Origin: Lingula anatina
Taxonomy: Eukaryota > Brachiopoda > Lingulata > Lingulida > Lingulidae
Length of the DNA stretch: 64,000 bases
Reading direction: 5' to 3'
Assembly: GCF_001039355.2 (NCBI RefSeq)
Contig: NW_019774502.1
Coordinates: 334,883 to 398,882, forward strand
In this document: piece after piece, positions 30,879-43,585 of the stretch
How the letters are laid out: each line of letters opens with the position of its first letter
Numbering within the stretch: the first letter of the stretch is position 1
Made by a program: the position numbers and the translations under genes
Notes under the pieces: model-generated
Databases searched by the model: none
What the model was told of the DNA's origin: nothing
The model's input: the letters and a program-made list of their open reading frames with translations, nothing else

Positions 30879-31564
30879 CCGCAGCATAGATCAACCTGTA
30901 CAATATGTTACATACCCCCATAACACGCAAACCGTCGCATTCTGAATGATCCGATTATCTATCAACGTGTCAACAACAAGAACAGCGACAGGCACTGAAC
31001 CGGTTGGCTGACCTTCTAGTACAATCATTCCGACTCCAATCATTCTGCCATCCGATAGCCTACACATTATCTAATTTCTATTCACCGACTTACCTGAAAA
31101 AATTCGGGATGACAGTGGCCCAAAAGAGGCAAAGCACACGCTGCTAGCACTCTTGGGGGACAATTCGACGGCCCAGGCCCGTACAGCGACTTCCTGGGGA
31201 AGTTCATGGGCTTTAAGAGCGATTGCGGCGGAGGCATAATGCTCGACATCTTGCACAGTCTGTAGAAAATCCTCATTGCACTGCGCGACCTACTTATACG
31301 TCGTCAATGTAAAAATTAGGTCAAGGGTAGGTCATGGGTTGTGGAGACGTTGTAAACGGGTATCTGATTGGATAAAAGTTTTTGTACCTTTTGTTTTGAG
31401 ACCAATCGGATCTGTTCGGTCATATTCACGCTTATAGATATAATATTATTAAGAGGGCTTATAGTTAAATGAACAGACACGCCACAAAAGCAAACAGGAG
31501 GGCAAATGTTGCAGTATTTATACGAAAAAAGACTAAATATTGATACAGAGAATGCATAGTCGTA
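30879..31564. repeat. Second copy of the AGXT exon 1 segment, starting at a single N
   Basis: Begins immediately after an N at 30878 and repeats 30160-30845 base for base apart from rare substitutions. The exon 1 copy is 31094-31276 on the minus strand with the same start and donor. The N join and near identity indicate an unmerged haplotype or contig end, not a functional second gene. Confidence 0.9.
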
Positions 31565-31827
31565 TGATGAGAAAAAAATGTGGCGATGCTGGGTAGGCAC
31601 AGCCATTATGGTCTACTGTACATGTATACTGAATGCATTGACACGCAAGCAGGTCGATCATTTAATTTGTACATTAGTACCACCTTTGAAAGCTCAACCA
31701 CACACATATACAACGTAGCTTGGACCCACGATCTACGTGGGTCACCGGCTAAAAATGACTGTCCAGAGGAAATGTAGGAGTCTCTGATAGACTGGGAGAA
31801 GCCCCCCTCCCCCCCCCCCCCACCCAC

Positions 31828-31881
<54 letters not shown>

Positions 31882-32631
31882 AAAATGTTTTAAAAATATC
31901 TGGGAGTGGGTATTTCAGTCACACGAGCATGAACTTACGAAACAATAACAAAATTCGCAGATCAAAACAAATACGCAGTGCTGCTATTAACTTTTAAGAT
32001 GAAGGGTGATATTCATTAAAACTAAATTAAAACGATAAAGGGTAGGTATTATACTCATCAGAAGTGGATGTACGGCTGTCAATGTGCCAGTAAATATGAA
32101 GACGATTCCCAGATAATGATTGTTTTCATTTGAATGAATAATTGAAAAACTGCATATGTTGGGCATGTCTAAACATGTATATATACATATACTAACGCCT
32201 CCCTTAAACAGTTATAAAAGAGCTTAAATTTTTGAAAAAAAGAAAGACAAAAGGCAGTCCCGCTACATCCACAGGTAGACACTATCAAAACGCAAGTATC
32301 ACAATAAAATTTGATCAGTGTAACAGAATTGTAGTCTACTTATTGAAAATTGAGTATCAAAGTATCAAAACAAAGAAAAAATGATAAAAATACTCTGTTT
32401 TCATTACAGACGAAAAAGAGTTAATAATTTTGCAAACTGATGTAAGATACAAAAATTTCACGTGTGAAGTCTGGCGTAAATTAAACTTTTCTGATGTTGT
32501 CATTCGTTTTCCTGATTTATCTATAACGATTCAACCAGAGTTATAATTCAATTAGTGTATTATCGCTGGCAATGATCCGGCATCTGGTCTAGTTCTATTA
32601 TTTAAATTTCCCATCCCAAAATGAACAAGGT
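31565..32631. other. Intergenic DNA between AGXT and the TRIM-like gene
   Basis: No gene was seen. A C run followed by a GA dinucleotide microsatellite lies at 31806-31880. The part nearest 32631 is presumably 3' untranslated sequence of the TRIM-like gene. Confidence 0.6.
31829..31880. repeat. GA dinucleotide microsatellite
   Basis: About 25 uninterrupted GA/AG units after a poly-C stretch. Confidence 0.95.
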
Positions 32632-35600
32632 CTAAAATCTTCTTGTCCAGTGAACAAGCCAGTTATTGCTGTCACTTCTGTTTTCGTTTTCAATGTCGTG
32701 ATGGTATGGCATTCTCCTCGCTTCGTATGCTTCCCGCGCCGCTTTTGCCTGCTGCATCTCTCGCAAACGAATAGACTCGGCCCGGATGTCGCAGTGGTAG
32801 CTGAAGCCTCGGCCCCTGCGAGCTCGGCCCTGTGCATGCGATGGACCCCCCGCGTTATTCTGATTCTGTTGCTGTCGCCATGGGCGTGTCTCACCGACTG
32901 GGGCATTTTGGCTGTCATTTGGACCCCGCCCCGTGCATGTTGATTCACCAGAGGCAGGCGCTAAAGTATTGTTATTGCTGCTACTGTATCCGTTCTGCCC
33001 GTTCTTCTTTTGAGAAGGTACACTTTCGCTTTCGTTTGCGGCCGCCTCTTGAAGAGATGCTCCACCTGATGCCTCTCTCAATGAGTTCAGGTGGCCCGTA
33101 TTAGACAGTAACTGTGCATCGGCGCGACTGACGTCTGTTCCTCCAGATGCCAAGCTCCGCTCTCTTTCAGAGTGGGTGCGATCTCCCGCGTTATTCATGT
33201 TGCCGTGGTTACTTTGTTCGCCAAACGATTGAAGAGTCAAATTCGATGCAGAATCGCCATTCTCCCTTTCATCCACACTGTTGTTCCTGCGCTTCCGTTT
33301 TACTTTCGCTCTCTGTGTCGTGCAACTTTCGCTTTCGTTTTCTTTAACATGAGATTCCGCAATTCCACCTTCGGCCCCTACCAATTCTTGCGTTTGCAGA
33401 GAAAGTTCTCCGACCCCGCGGTTCTCCTCAGACTTTTGAATCACTTTTTCATAAAGGAATTCACCAGCTAAAGAAAAATCATTTATGTTATTGGTTTTAT
33501 TTTCCGCGCCCTGTTCGAATACTGATAGGAAGATGTCATTTTCGCTCTCCGTAGCATGGTGACGAACTTTTCCTCCAACTGCACCGACCAATGGTTCTGT
33601 CTGTGCTTGAAAATGTTGCGCGTGCGTCGTTCTTCCAGCCTTGTCTTGATCACTTGACTCAGGTTCTGCTGCGACAGGCACATCATCCTGAAGTGGACAG
33701 TGTCCAGATGAGTTTAAACTGCGCCTGTTATCGGCACTGTTGTTGTTTGTATTTTGCTCAGCGTCTCTTGAAGGCGTAGCACCTGCCATCTTGGAATCAT
33801 TGTCGAATTCGGAGATATTGGCTTCCTCATCCTCTTCAGGAATCGTATCGAGCATGCTTGCTGCTGAGGCAGTTTCTTTTTCAGCCAGATCACTTTCGAT
33901 TTTGATTGCTTCCATTATCACCGATGGTATGACAGAGAACTTGGCTAGATTTCTTTTCACGTCTCTCAAGTTGCTTAAAAACTCCATTTTGTCTGTAATC
34001 TCCTTTATGGCCACTCCGTCCAGCGTGGTCACGATTTCCGAAAATTCGTTCTCTGCAGAAATTAAATTCATGAAGGAAAATAATTTAAGGTTTTCTTTTT
34101 GTGATACCAATTATTCTATATCTTCATCTTAATCACAAGACATATAAAAGTCCACATTGTACTTATGTTTAACTATGTCTTTTAAAACCCATATATAAAT
34201 TAATGATCGTCTATCGTCTATAAATAACTCTTTCATTAAATTTTCATCAAAGATATTACAAGCTTGTTGGGTTTTGGAAACAGTAAAAACATATGACGAA
34301 AAAAAATGCCTGAGATAAATTAATTTGTATAAATTTTCAACAAAAAAGGCATGACAAAACAACAATAACTCACCAAGGCACACATGAGAAACCTCCACAC
34401 TCTTTAATTCCGCCGTCGTTTCTTCCAACTTTCCCTGCCAGTGTTCCAAGTGCTCCATTATCTTTCTCTCCTCCATTCGCAGTTCGTCAATCTTCTTCTT
34501 AGTGCTCTGCAACTCCTTCTCCGTGTAAACTCGAATGATGTGGGCATTTTCTGCCAGTTGGTCTAGTTTCTTTTCTTCTTCGTCGCGAGCGACGCTTACG
34601 TGGTACACATTGCAACCCGTGTGACAATGCAACACGCAGACCATGCAAGCAAGGGCGTCGCAGTCAGAGCAGTAGTAGAGAAGGCCTTCGTTTTCATGAG
34701 CGCTGCATACATTCTCGCCTTCTGCGGTTTGATCCGCGTTTTTATCGGAAGGGCGTTTATTTGAGAGATACAGGAGATGGTGAGCGCCCTCGCCGGCGTC
34801 GCCTATTTTCTTGTGCGCGGCAACGCAGTTCTCGCACAGTAGACGAGAGCAATTTTCACAGTAATGGGTTGCGTCTATGCTTTCGCCTATGAAAAAAAGA
34901 AAAAATATATTCAAATTTTTAAAATCAAATAATTTACAATTTTTAAAAGATCATTTGAATAGTAATATCAACCAATGATCGTCATTGCTGTCATTGCATT
35001 TAACATGTTTCGTGATGACTGGTTTTGATACATATAACAGCCATATACCTACCTAAATATTTACAGACACAACACTTCCACTGAGTTTTCTGCTCCACTA
35101 CCCTTAGAGCATCAACAAATTTATGGAGTAAAAAGTTATCTGGCAATTTGTCGAGTCCGTTCACAGGCACTTTTGTATCCTTGCGACATGTCGGACATTT
35201 AAACGACTTCGGAAATTTGGGGTATTTGGCGCTTTGTTGGTTGTGCTGTTGTTGTTGTTGTTGTTGTTGTTGCTGCTGCTGCTGCTGCTGTTGGTTTCTC
35301 TGGTTTCGTTGAGGGTTTCGTGGTTGTGGCATCAGTGGGGGTATCGGTTGTGTTGGCGGAAACTGTTGTATCGATCTGGACTGAGTCGGAATTTGAAATT
35401 GACCACCAGTTTGCTGGTTGAAAGGGTTGTGAGCTGGTGCCTGCATATTTGATGCCGCTAGCATTTGAGCCTGTGGATTTAACATAGACGCTGGTCCATT
35501 CAAGTTCAAAGAAGCCGCAAGTTGCGCCTGTGCCTGCAGCGTTGCCGTCTCCTGTGCCTGTGGAGTCTGTGTTGACCACGTTACCGGGAGATTCTGTGGA

Positions 35601-35962
35601 AGCGAAAATGCCGGCGGAATCGTTGGTGCCTGGGTGGATAAATTGGCTTGCGCGGCTAGTGAAGGTATATTTCCCAGGGGGTAACTCTGCGTAGCGGCCA
35701 CTGGATTGACATTCCCGGCACTGGGGCCGATATTTTCTGCTGCGGCTTCGTGTTTATAAGAAGCTCCGTACACATGTTTTTCCAGGCATTGCAAACAGAA
35801 GGTGTGTAGGCAAGGCAAGGCTTTTGGGTTGAAAAACTCCTCCAAGCATATAGGGCAATGTAAAAAGTCATTATGCTCCTCTACCTTGCCAAAGTTTTTG
35901 AACGGAGACCGCGCCCCAAACGATGCAGCCGCCGGGGGACCCTTTCTTGCTGTCTCACTCAT
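32632..35962 (-). CDS. TRIM-like protein: RING with large insert, B-boxes, coiled coil, disordered tail
   Basis: Three coding exons (35053-35962, 34374-34888, 32632-34052) splice in phase 1 with consensus sites. The deduced protein is about 950 residues. A RING finger opens near residue 35 (CPICLEEFFNPKALPCLHTF) and closes near residue 255 with CPTCRKDTKVP. Between them lies an Ala/Pro/Gln/Asn-rich segment with a 17-glutamine run. Exon 2 carries two B-box-like zinc modules (CENCSRLLCENC..H and CSAHENEGLLYYCSDCDALACMVC) and a coiled coil (ENAHIIRVYTEKELQSTKKK). Exon 3 finishes the coiled coil and continues as a 400-residue polar, Ser/Asn/Glu-rich tail ending NNWLVHWTRRF. No NHL, filamin or B30.2 domain is visible. 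RING plus B-box proteins are usually E3 ubiquitin ligases; the substrate is unknown. Confidence 0.86.
35234..35300 (-). repeat. CAG/CAA polyglutamine tract
   Basis: A mixed CAA/CAG run coding for about 17 consecutive glutamines inside the RING insert. Copied at 37060-37126 in the duplicated segment. Confidence 0.92.
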
Positions 35963-36230
35963 GTTTTCTCTTTCTGTGATGGAATCGGTTATTTGTGGTG
36001 CAGAGCATGCCTGAGCTCAACTGAAAACAAAAATAAAAAATAAAACGTTGCCTTTCGGCCGAGAAGACAAAAACTAATGGCCAGAAAGTAGTCTTCAGTG
36101 TTTTTCTTGTTACCGCGACGACCACTAAATCAGTTGTGACCTAATCTAACCCATCATTATTACGTCATGTAAGTATGTCGCACGTCACGTGACGTTTTCG
36201 TCGCGTCGTGACACAAATTCACCTGTATCC
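35963..36230 (-). promoter_or_regulatory. Promoter and 5' leader of the TRIM-like gene
   Basis: A likely acceptor (TTTTGTTTTCAG on the minus strand, near 36020) suggests a 5'-untranslated exon. Further upstream are a palindromic E-box GTCACGTGAC (36184-36193) and CRE-like sites (TTACGTCA at 36160-36167, CGTGACGT beside the E-box). The region is CpG-rich compared with its surroundings. Binding by bZIP or bHLH-ZIP factors is inference. Confidence 0.55.
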
Positions 36231-36575
36231 NNNNNNNNNNNNNNNNNNNNNNNNNNNNNNNNNNNNNNNNNNNNNNNNNNNNNNNNNNNNNNNNNNNNNN
36301 NNNNNNNNNNNNNNNNNNNNNNNNNNNNNNNNNNNNNNNNNNNNNNNNNNNNNNNNNNNNNNNNNNNNNNNNNNNNNNNNNNNNNNNNNNNNNNNNNNNN
36401 NNNNNNNNNNNNNNNNNNNNNNNNNNNNNNNNNNNNNNNNNNNNNNNNNNNNNNNNNNNNNNNNNNNNNNNNNNNNNNNNNNNNNNNNNNNNNNNNNNNN
36501 NNNNNNNNNNNNNNNNNNNNNNNNNNNNNNNNNNNNNNNNNNNNNNNNNNNNNNNNNNNNNNNNNNNNNNNNNNN
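36231..36575. other. Assembly gap
   Basis: 345 Ns. The sequence resumes inside exon 2 of the TRIM-like gene, repeating what lies before the gap. Confidence 0.98.
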
Positions 36576-38056
36576 AGGGCGTTTATTTGAGAGATACAGG
36601 AGATGGTGAGCGCCCTCGCCGGCGTCGCCTATTTTCTTGTGCGCGGCAACGCAGTTCTCGCACAGTAGACGAGAGCAATTTTCACAGTAATGGGTTGCGT
36701 CTATGCTTTCGCCTATGAAAAAAAGAAAAAATATATTCAAATTTTTAAAATCAAATAATTTACAATTTTTAAAAGATCATTTGAATAGTAATATCAACCA
36801 ATGATCGTCATTGCTGTCATTGCATTTAACATGTTTCGTGATGACTGGTTTTGATACATATAACAGCCATATACCTACCTAAATATTTACAGACACAACA
36901 CTTCCACTGAGTTTTCTGCTCCACTACCCTTAGAGCATCAACAAATTTATGGAGTAAAAAGTTATCTGGCAATTTGTCGAGTCCGTTCACAGGCACTTTT
37001 GTATCCTTGCGACATGTCGGACATTTAAACGACTTCGGAAATTTGGGGTATTTGGCGCTTTGTTGGTTGTGCTGTTGTTGTTGTTGTTGTTGTTGTTGCT
37101 GCTGCTGCTGCTGCTGTTGGTTTCTCTGGTTTCGTTGAGGGTTTCGTGGTTGTGGCATCAGTGGGGGTATCGGTTGTGTTGGCGGAAACTGTTGTATCGA
37201 TCTGGACTGAGTCGGAATTTGAAATTGACCACCAGTTTGCTGGTTGAAAGGGTTGTGAGCTGGTGCCTGCATATTTGATGCCGCTAGCATTTGAGCCTGT
37301 GGATTTAACATAGACGCTGGTCCATTCAAGTTCAAAGAAGCCGCAAGTTGCGCCTGTGCCTGCAGCGTTGCCGTCTCCTGTGCCTGTGGAGTCTGTGTTG
37401 ACCACGTTACCGGGAGATTCTGTGGAAGCGAAAATGCCGGCGGAATCGTTGGTGCCTGGGTGGATAAATTGGCTTGCGCGGCTAGTGAAGGTATATTTCC
37501 CAGGGGGTAACTCTGCGTAGCGGCCACTGGATTGACATTCCCGGCACTGGGGCCGATATTTTCTGCTGCGGCTTCGTGTTTATAAGAAGCTCCGTACACA
37601 TGTTTTTCCAGGCATTGCAAACAGAAGGTGTGTAGGCAAGGCAAGGCTTTTGGGTTGAAAAACTCCTCCAAGCATATAGGGCAATGTAAAAAGTCATTAT
37701 GCTCCTCTACCTTGCCAAAGTTTTTGAACGGAGACCGCGCCCCAAACGATGCAGCCGCCGGGGGACCCTTTCTTGCTGTCTCACTCATGTTTTCTCTTTC
37801 TGTGATGGAATCGGTTATTTGTGGTGCAGAGCATGCCTGAGCTCAACTGAAAACAAAAATAAAAAATAAAACGTTGCCTTTCGGCCGAGAAGACAAAAAC
37901 TAATGGCCAGAAAGTAGTTTTCAGTGTTTTTCTTGTTACCGCGACGACCACTAAATCAGTTGTGACCTAATCTAACCCATCATTATTACGTCATGTAAGT
38001 ATGTCGCACGTCACGTGACGTTTTCGTCGCGTCGTGACACAAATTCACCTGTATCC
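36576..38056 (-). pseudogene. Partial second copy of the TRIM-like gene (probable assembly duplicate)
   Basis: Exon 1 (36879-37788) and part of exon 2 are identical to 35053-35962 and to the start of exon 2. The copy is cut by the N gap within the B-box region, so no complete second gene exists here. The near identity over 1.48 kb, including non-coding DNA, and the flush join to the gap point to overlapping contig ends that were not merged. Confidence 0.88.
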
Positions 38057-38648
38057 CTTACTAACAGTAAGTACTATATACAGAAACATGGTACATCTAG
38101 ATTAGGCCTACAAAATTGTCATCACAAAGCAGTGTTGAATTATATTTCAGCTAGTAAAAGTAATCAGAATTTACCTGGAAAATTGTCCCAGAAGGCAGCA
38201 GCATTGGGTATATATAGTTTTCCAAAGAAATACAGTATCCCCGCGTGCCATTTTACAGAATACTAACGGATGTTAAAATATTATTTTCATAACATTTTTC
38301 TTTGTATTTTCTACATGATTTATTTAATTTATTGACTCTCAGATTTTTGTCTCACAGATTGGGGATATTTTTCTATCACTTTTATCATTAGCAAACAGGG
38401 AGGGGCCGGGCAGTGTTGCGAAGCGGCATCATATGTCGGTCTTCATGAAGTTATGCAAAACAGAAGTAATGTAAAATAATCTCATTTTGTTTATGGATAT
38501 ATAGGCCTACATGTATATATACCTACTGAAAGGAAAAAAAGCAGCTGCACAGTAGGCCTACATGGAAATCAAGACCCATTCAGCTAGGACTTGTACGTAT
38601 TGGTATATAGGCCTACAAAAGGGAGAAAAGGGAGGTTGTTTGCGGGGT

Positions 38649-38688
<40 letters not shown>

Positions 38689-39820
38689 CATCATCAAGAG
38701 CAGACTGAAATTTAACCCCCGACACCATGAACACGCTGTATATACATTTTTGATCACGTATCGTTTGTTAACACAATTATACTGGTACACCGACCAAAAA
38801 AGCACGTGCACTACATTGCGTTTTTCTTTCGAGAATGGAGAAGGGTCTGTGCCTGTCATTTCCAAGCATTCTCTTCAAATTTCCTAAATCTAAGCCAAAT
38901 TTCAAAGACGCGAAGAAAGTGAAACTCAATGCAGCAAAAATTTGAGGTTAACGTCATTCCATGATGTAATTTTCTATTTGTGGTGCTGAGTCATGAGCGT
39001 TGCAAAAATTCAGATTGTGGTTGTGGTTACCCGCCATTGTGATATTCCAAGCACATGCTTTGAGCCAATCAGCGTGGACCACCCGTGTAACCTTTCAAGG
39101 TCGTCGGCATGTAATCAACATTAGAGTCAACATGGAGACGACCTAATTTCGAGTCAACAGTTCTAAACAGTCCTTAGAAAATGGCGATTATCAAGGCCAT
39201 TTGTGGTTAAAAAATTACCGAGAGCATCTTGAGAGAAAACACAGATTATAATCGACGTAACAGACGCGGGACGACTTTCATTTCTCAGCAGACTTTGCCA
39301 AGGTGCGAGGATTTTTAATTGGCGCTACTTCTTTCTCAATTTTCATACAACAGCTGATCGGTGCATGTCAACGAAAGTAAGTGTTAAAAATTGCTATCGA
39401 AGATTTAATTTGCAATTTATCCAGCGGTGCTGTTAAGCCATATTTTTTGCAAGTTGTTATCACAGAAACGGATTGTTGTGCTGCCTTAATTATCTGGCAA
39501 TCTCACACGAAACAATTCTAGGATCTCTGAAGTTGGATTTACCTGCAGATTCTTTCAGCAAGGATTTTAACTCCATGGAAGAAAAAACATGCTGGGACGA
39601 TGTACATTGTGGTAATCGTTGGGCCACCAGCACCATGTGAGGAATACAATGATATCAACTGAAACCTGAAGCCAGTATTTTCTTAGCCAAGTTGAAGCCA
39701 TATATACAGTATATATACTGTACAAGCTGACTCCGTCCAGTTTCTTACTTATATTACTTCATTAGCACCTTTAATGTTTAATATATATTTTTTCATTTAA
39801 AAAGTGCCATGTAAATTTGC
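38057..39820. other. Intergenic DNA and 5' leader between divergent genes
   Basis: No coding exon was seen. Several taggccta palindromes and an A-homopolymer (38652-38683) are present. From about 39160 the DNA is probably the promoter and 5' untranslated region of the plus-strand gene. A good donor (acgaaagtaagt, near 39373) and an acceptor-like ttcattag (near 39763) suggest a non-coding first exon. Confidence 0.5.
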
Positions 39821-42800
39821 ATGGAGGACTACAGATCTCATTACAACATATCCAAATCTACAAACATGAGTTCCGTCCCAAAGACAACGGGAGGGAAATT
39901 AGGTCCCAGCACTTATGCTGTGGTTCCTAACCGTCCTCCCAGCGGGGGAAAACGAGGTCCCTCTGGACCCTTAGCAAATTCTAGCGATGAAGAAGATGCA
40001 GGAGATGCTGTAAACATTTCGGTGTCATCAACGTCGACAACTACGTCTTCGCCGTCCACCCCATCTCCAAATGCATCTTCGGATTATGAAAATGTTGCCT
40101 CCCCTGGAGGGAGTAGTACGGCCAGTGGACCTATTTATGTACGGCCGCCTGGTTTCGCACACCATGGACAAGAGATTTTGAAAACTCCAGCATCGAAACC
40201 GAGCTGGAGGAAGAAAAGAGCCATCTTAGCCATGAAGGAAGGTTTGAAGAAAAGAGAACCCACTCCCCCAAGACCCAAATCTAAGAAAGGTAAATATTTC
40301 CTTTTTTTCCTTTTTTATGTCAAGTTGTGGTAGAATCAGAATATGTAATTCCAGATAATTTTCTGTCAGTTTTTCTGTCTTCACCTCAGAAGACAGTGTG
40401 ATCTTGGTGTTGCACAGATTATTTTCAATTGCTTCTAAAAGAGGTGTCAATTCATTGTTATTAATATATAGAATTTAAAGCTGTACTGTATGATTCCAGT
40501 TCAACTTTTCCACATACACACTGTACATATGATACTTAATGAGATATGTATAAAATGAATGCACTTATCACATTTGCATCAGAAACCAGTACTGCAGTAC
40601 TTAACTATCCAAACAGCAATTGCAGAACAAGCTTACATTTCACATAGAGGTGCCGTTTGGCTAGTGTCGTTGCTGGTTACAAGGATAAACATTTATATTA
40701 TTTATATATGTTTAAATAGATAAACAATTGAGTCAACACAGGTTAAGTAAAGGAAACAGAATACTAGTACATAGTACATCGTGACATACCACTTAATAAC
40801 CAGTGTGAAAATATTATATCTCTTCCATTGTTGCACATGGCATTACTACATCAATCTTATTTGATGGTATCGGATAGTATATTGCATTTCTCGGTCTTTG
40901 CCCTATTGCTAGCACCAATATATTGCAGTTAACCTTATGAAATATACTAAAAGGCAAAATGAATCCCTAAAAACCCTTACTAGTACATTTGTATGTTTTC
41001 ATTTCTAGTCCCTAAATAACTATATACAAAAATGGTAACTAGTCTGACCCTAAAGGGCTCAAAGGTAATCGATCCATTCACAAAAGCAAATTCCACAACT
41101 TTTTATATTGACTGTTTCCAAGACTGTGCACAATAGAAGGTATTTAGTTGCTATTTTGTTCGGCCTGAGTTGTGTGTATTTACCAAGGACTTCGTCCTTT
41201 GAAGAATTCCATGTTGCTACAACATGGAAAGTTTTGTTGTTGCAGAAGTTGAGGTTTGAGATAAGTGAAGTAGCTCTAACCTGCAGGCATATACACTTTA
41301 AAATATTATCAATTTGTCAAATTTAAAGCGTGTAGGATTTCTTTGTGATTGCTTTGGGGAATTTAACTTTGAATGAATCTGCAAAGTGATTTTTTTTATC
41401 ATTCACAACATTTTATTTTCATTTCATGAGTTTGTTGGTGTAGTGAGGCAGCTAGGTAACGATAAGAGAATTGGATGTAATCCTAAACTGAGCCAAACAC
41501 ATAGAAATGTTATCGCTGTTTATCAAATTTAAAGCCGCCTGGTGAAACCCCACCTGTAGCAGTGACCCGGCATGTGGATTACGATAAATAAATTTCTTAA
41601 AAAATGAATAAAAGCTTCATTCCTTTCTCTCTTTCTTGATACTTCATTTGATTTTATGTGTATAAAAAATTGTTTTCATCATTTTTGTTTGGAAAATATC
41701 TGCTGAGAGGAAGAATATAAAGGAAAAGAGGAGAGGAAATGGTGTTTAAAGATAGGTAATCAAGGATTAGTTTACACATGTACGGATCGGAAATGTGTGA
41801 TACAGCCTTCATATACAGATACTAGTACATGGATACACTAACTGTGATCAATAAGATTTGGAAATAAAAAAATATAAATAAAACAATCCGTGGGATAATA
41901 ATAATAGTAAAAGTTATATATTTCAATTTTCTTTATAAAAAGATATACAGAAGATTCTGACACAAAGTAAGTTTATACTAATAACCAATGTGCACAATAA
42001 TCTCCAAGTAGTGAAGAACATTTTCAGACTAATTTTGATAAGGTTTATCTGCAAGACTAAACAGAAAGTAAGATATTAATAATATACCTCTTGACTGCTA
42101 ATTTATTGTTGATTAGAAAAAACAAACAAAAACAAACAGCTTAATAAGTTGTGTCTATAACTGCCTACAGTAAAAAATTGAGAGAGAGAGAGAGAGAGAA
42201 GTCAGAGCACCAATACTGGAGCAACTTATCATTACATGTTGACATATTGATGATATTGGATGTTTTGGTATCTGGAAACAAACTCATCTCTCCTCTATTG
42301 ATCCTGTCCAAACAGCCTATACTGTACATGCCACGACAGAACACGTCATTTGACAAGATAAATGAACTGTGTTGATTATTTCTACCAGGGTGTTTTTTCC
42401 CCTTTATTGGTTTGTTCATCACCAGCCTAACTCAAACATTTATGGACAGATTTTGATGAAATTTTCAAAATTGCTCAGAAATTGGCTGACTTAGACTTGA
42501 TGAGATCTTGCTAGTGATCAATTAATTAGTATATTAATGATAGCTGAGCTGCTTTGGAAGAGGTTGGTGCTCTCATAATTATTTATGATGTCAGTTGCCA
42601 GTGTGAATTAGCATTATTGCCTGTTTGGCAGAAAATAAATGAGTACTGGCAATTTCGTCATTAATGTAGCAGCAAGCTTACCAATCCTGGCTTCTTTTTT
42701 CTTTTTAAAAAAGTTATTTGACAAAAAAAGTAAAATCATATTTGTACTATCATGGTAGTTAAAAGATAGCCCAAGCCACAAATAGAGCATGCTTGTAACT

Positions 42801-43540
42801 TAAATGCAATTTGAAGTCTTATCTCTTATCTTGTCACCTTAAGAAAGGATTAAAATGCATTCCAGTATCAGTATCTGTTTTCTATGCAGTTTTTTCAGGC
42901 TGATATCTCTTTTATTGATCAATTTTTTATTAATCAATAGGTATAATGATGAAATGCTGCCAAAGGATTTAATATAAATAACTTAAATTTATCATTTGCC
43001 ATATATGCAAGTTATGGACATACCTACCCCGGTAACACCTTAACATGCATTTAAGCATGTCAGTATATGAATTCAAAGTCAGATCATGACTTGCAAATTG
43101 AAAAAAAGGTTGTGTATTGTACTATTAGTGGTTGTGTAACCATTCTCAATACACCATTGATTACTCCTAAAATAGCTGCAGTTTATTTTTGTTGAATAAA
43201 CTTGTACTGTGCGTATGTAGAGTCATTGCATGGAGAGCTTTCAATTCTTACATTTAATTTAACAATTTCTCATACTATACAAATTTGAATACATGGTGAA
43301 TGCTGAATTTAAAGGGCATACATCAGAGGAAAAAAAATGAAATTGGTGCAGCCATGTTAACAAATTCTCTTAATGAACAGATTTAGATATAGAAGTTCAT
43401 TTAAATTGAAAAGAGGAGTGGGAGGTGGGGGGGGGGGAGGGGGGTATCTATCTCCTGGGTGTTGCCATGAGTGTTGTTTTGTACACTTTTCAGTAATTAT
43501 TTTTTCACCTTGTTGCAGACAATTGTGCTTGCATGGACGG

Positions 43541-43585
<45 letters not shown>

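Larger units (their letters stand above)
34750..36230. repeat. First copy of a 1481-bp duplicated segment (TRIM-like 5' half)
   Basis: Repeated at 36576-38056 with a constant offset of 1826 and essentially no differences (one c/t change near 36091/37917). It contains the promoter, exon 1 and the first part of exon 2. Confidence 0.95.

Noticed and set aside
35234-35452. Poly-leucine frame on the plus strand opposite the glutamine tract
   Set aside because: It is the complement shadow of the CAG/CAA run in the TRIM-like exon.
36189-36740. Frames across the second N gap
   Set aside because: Only the part right of the gap is real (duplicate B-box exon). The X stretch is unsequenced.
36576-38056. 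A second functional RING-finger gene
   Set aside because: Near identity through coding and non-coding DNA, and borders at the N gap, make an assembly duplicate far more likely.
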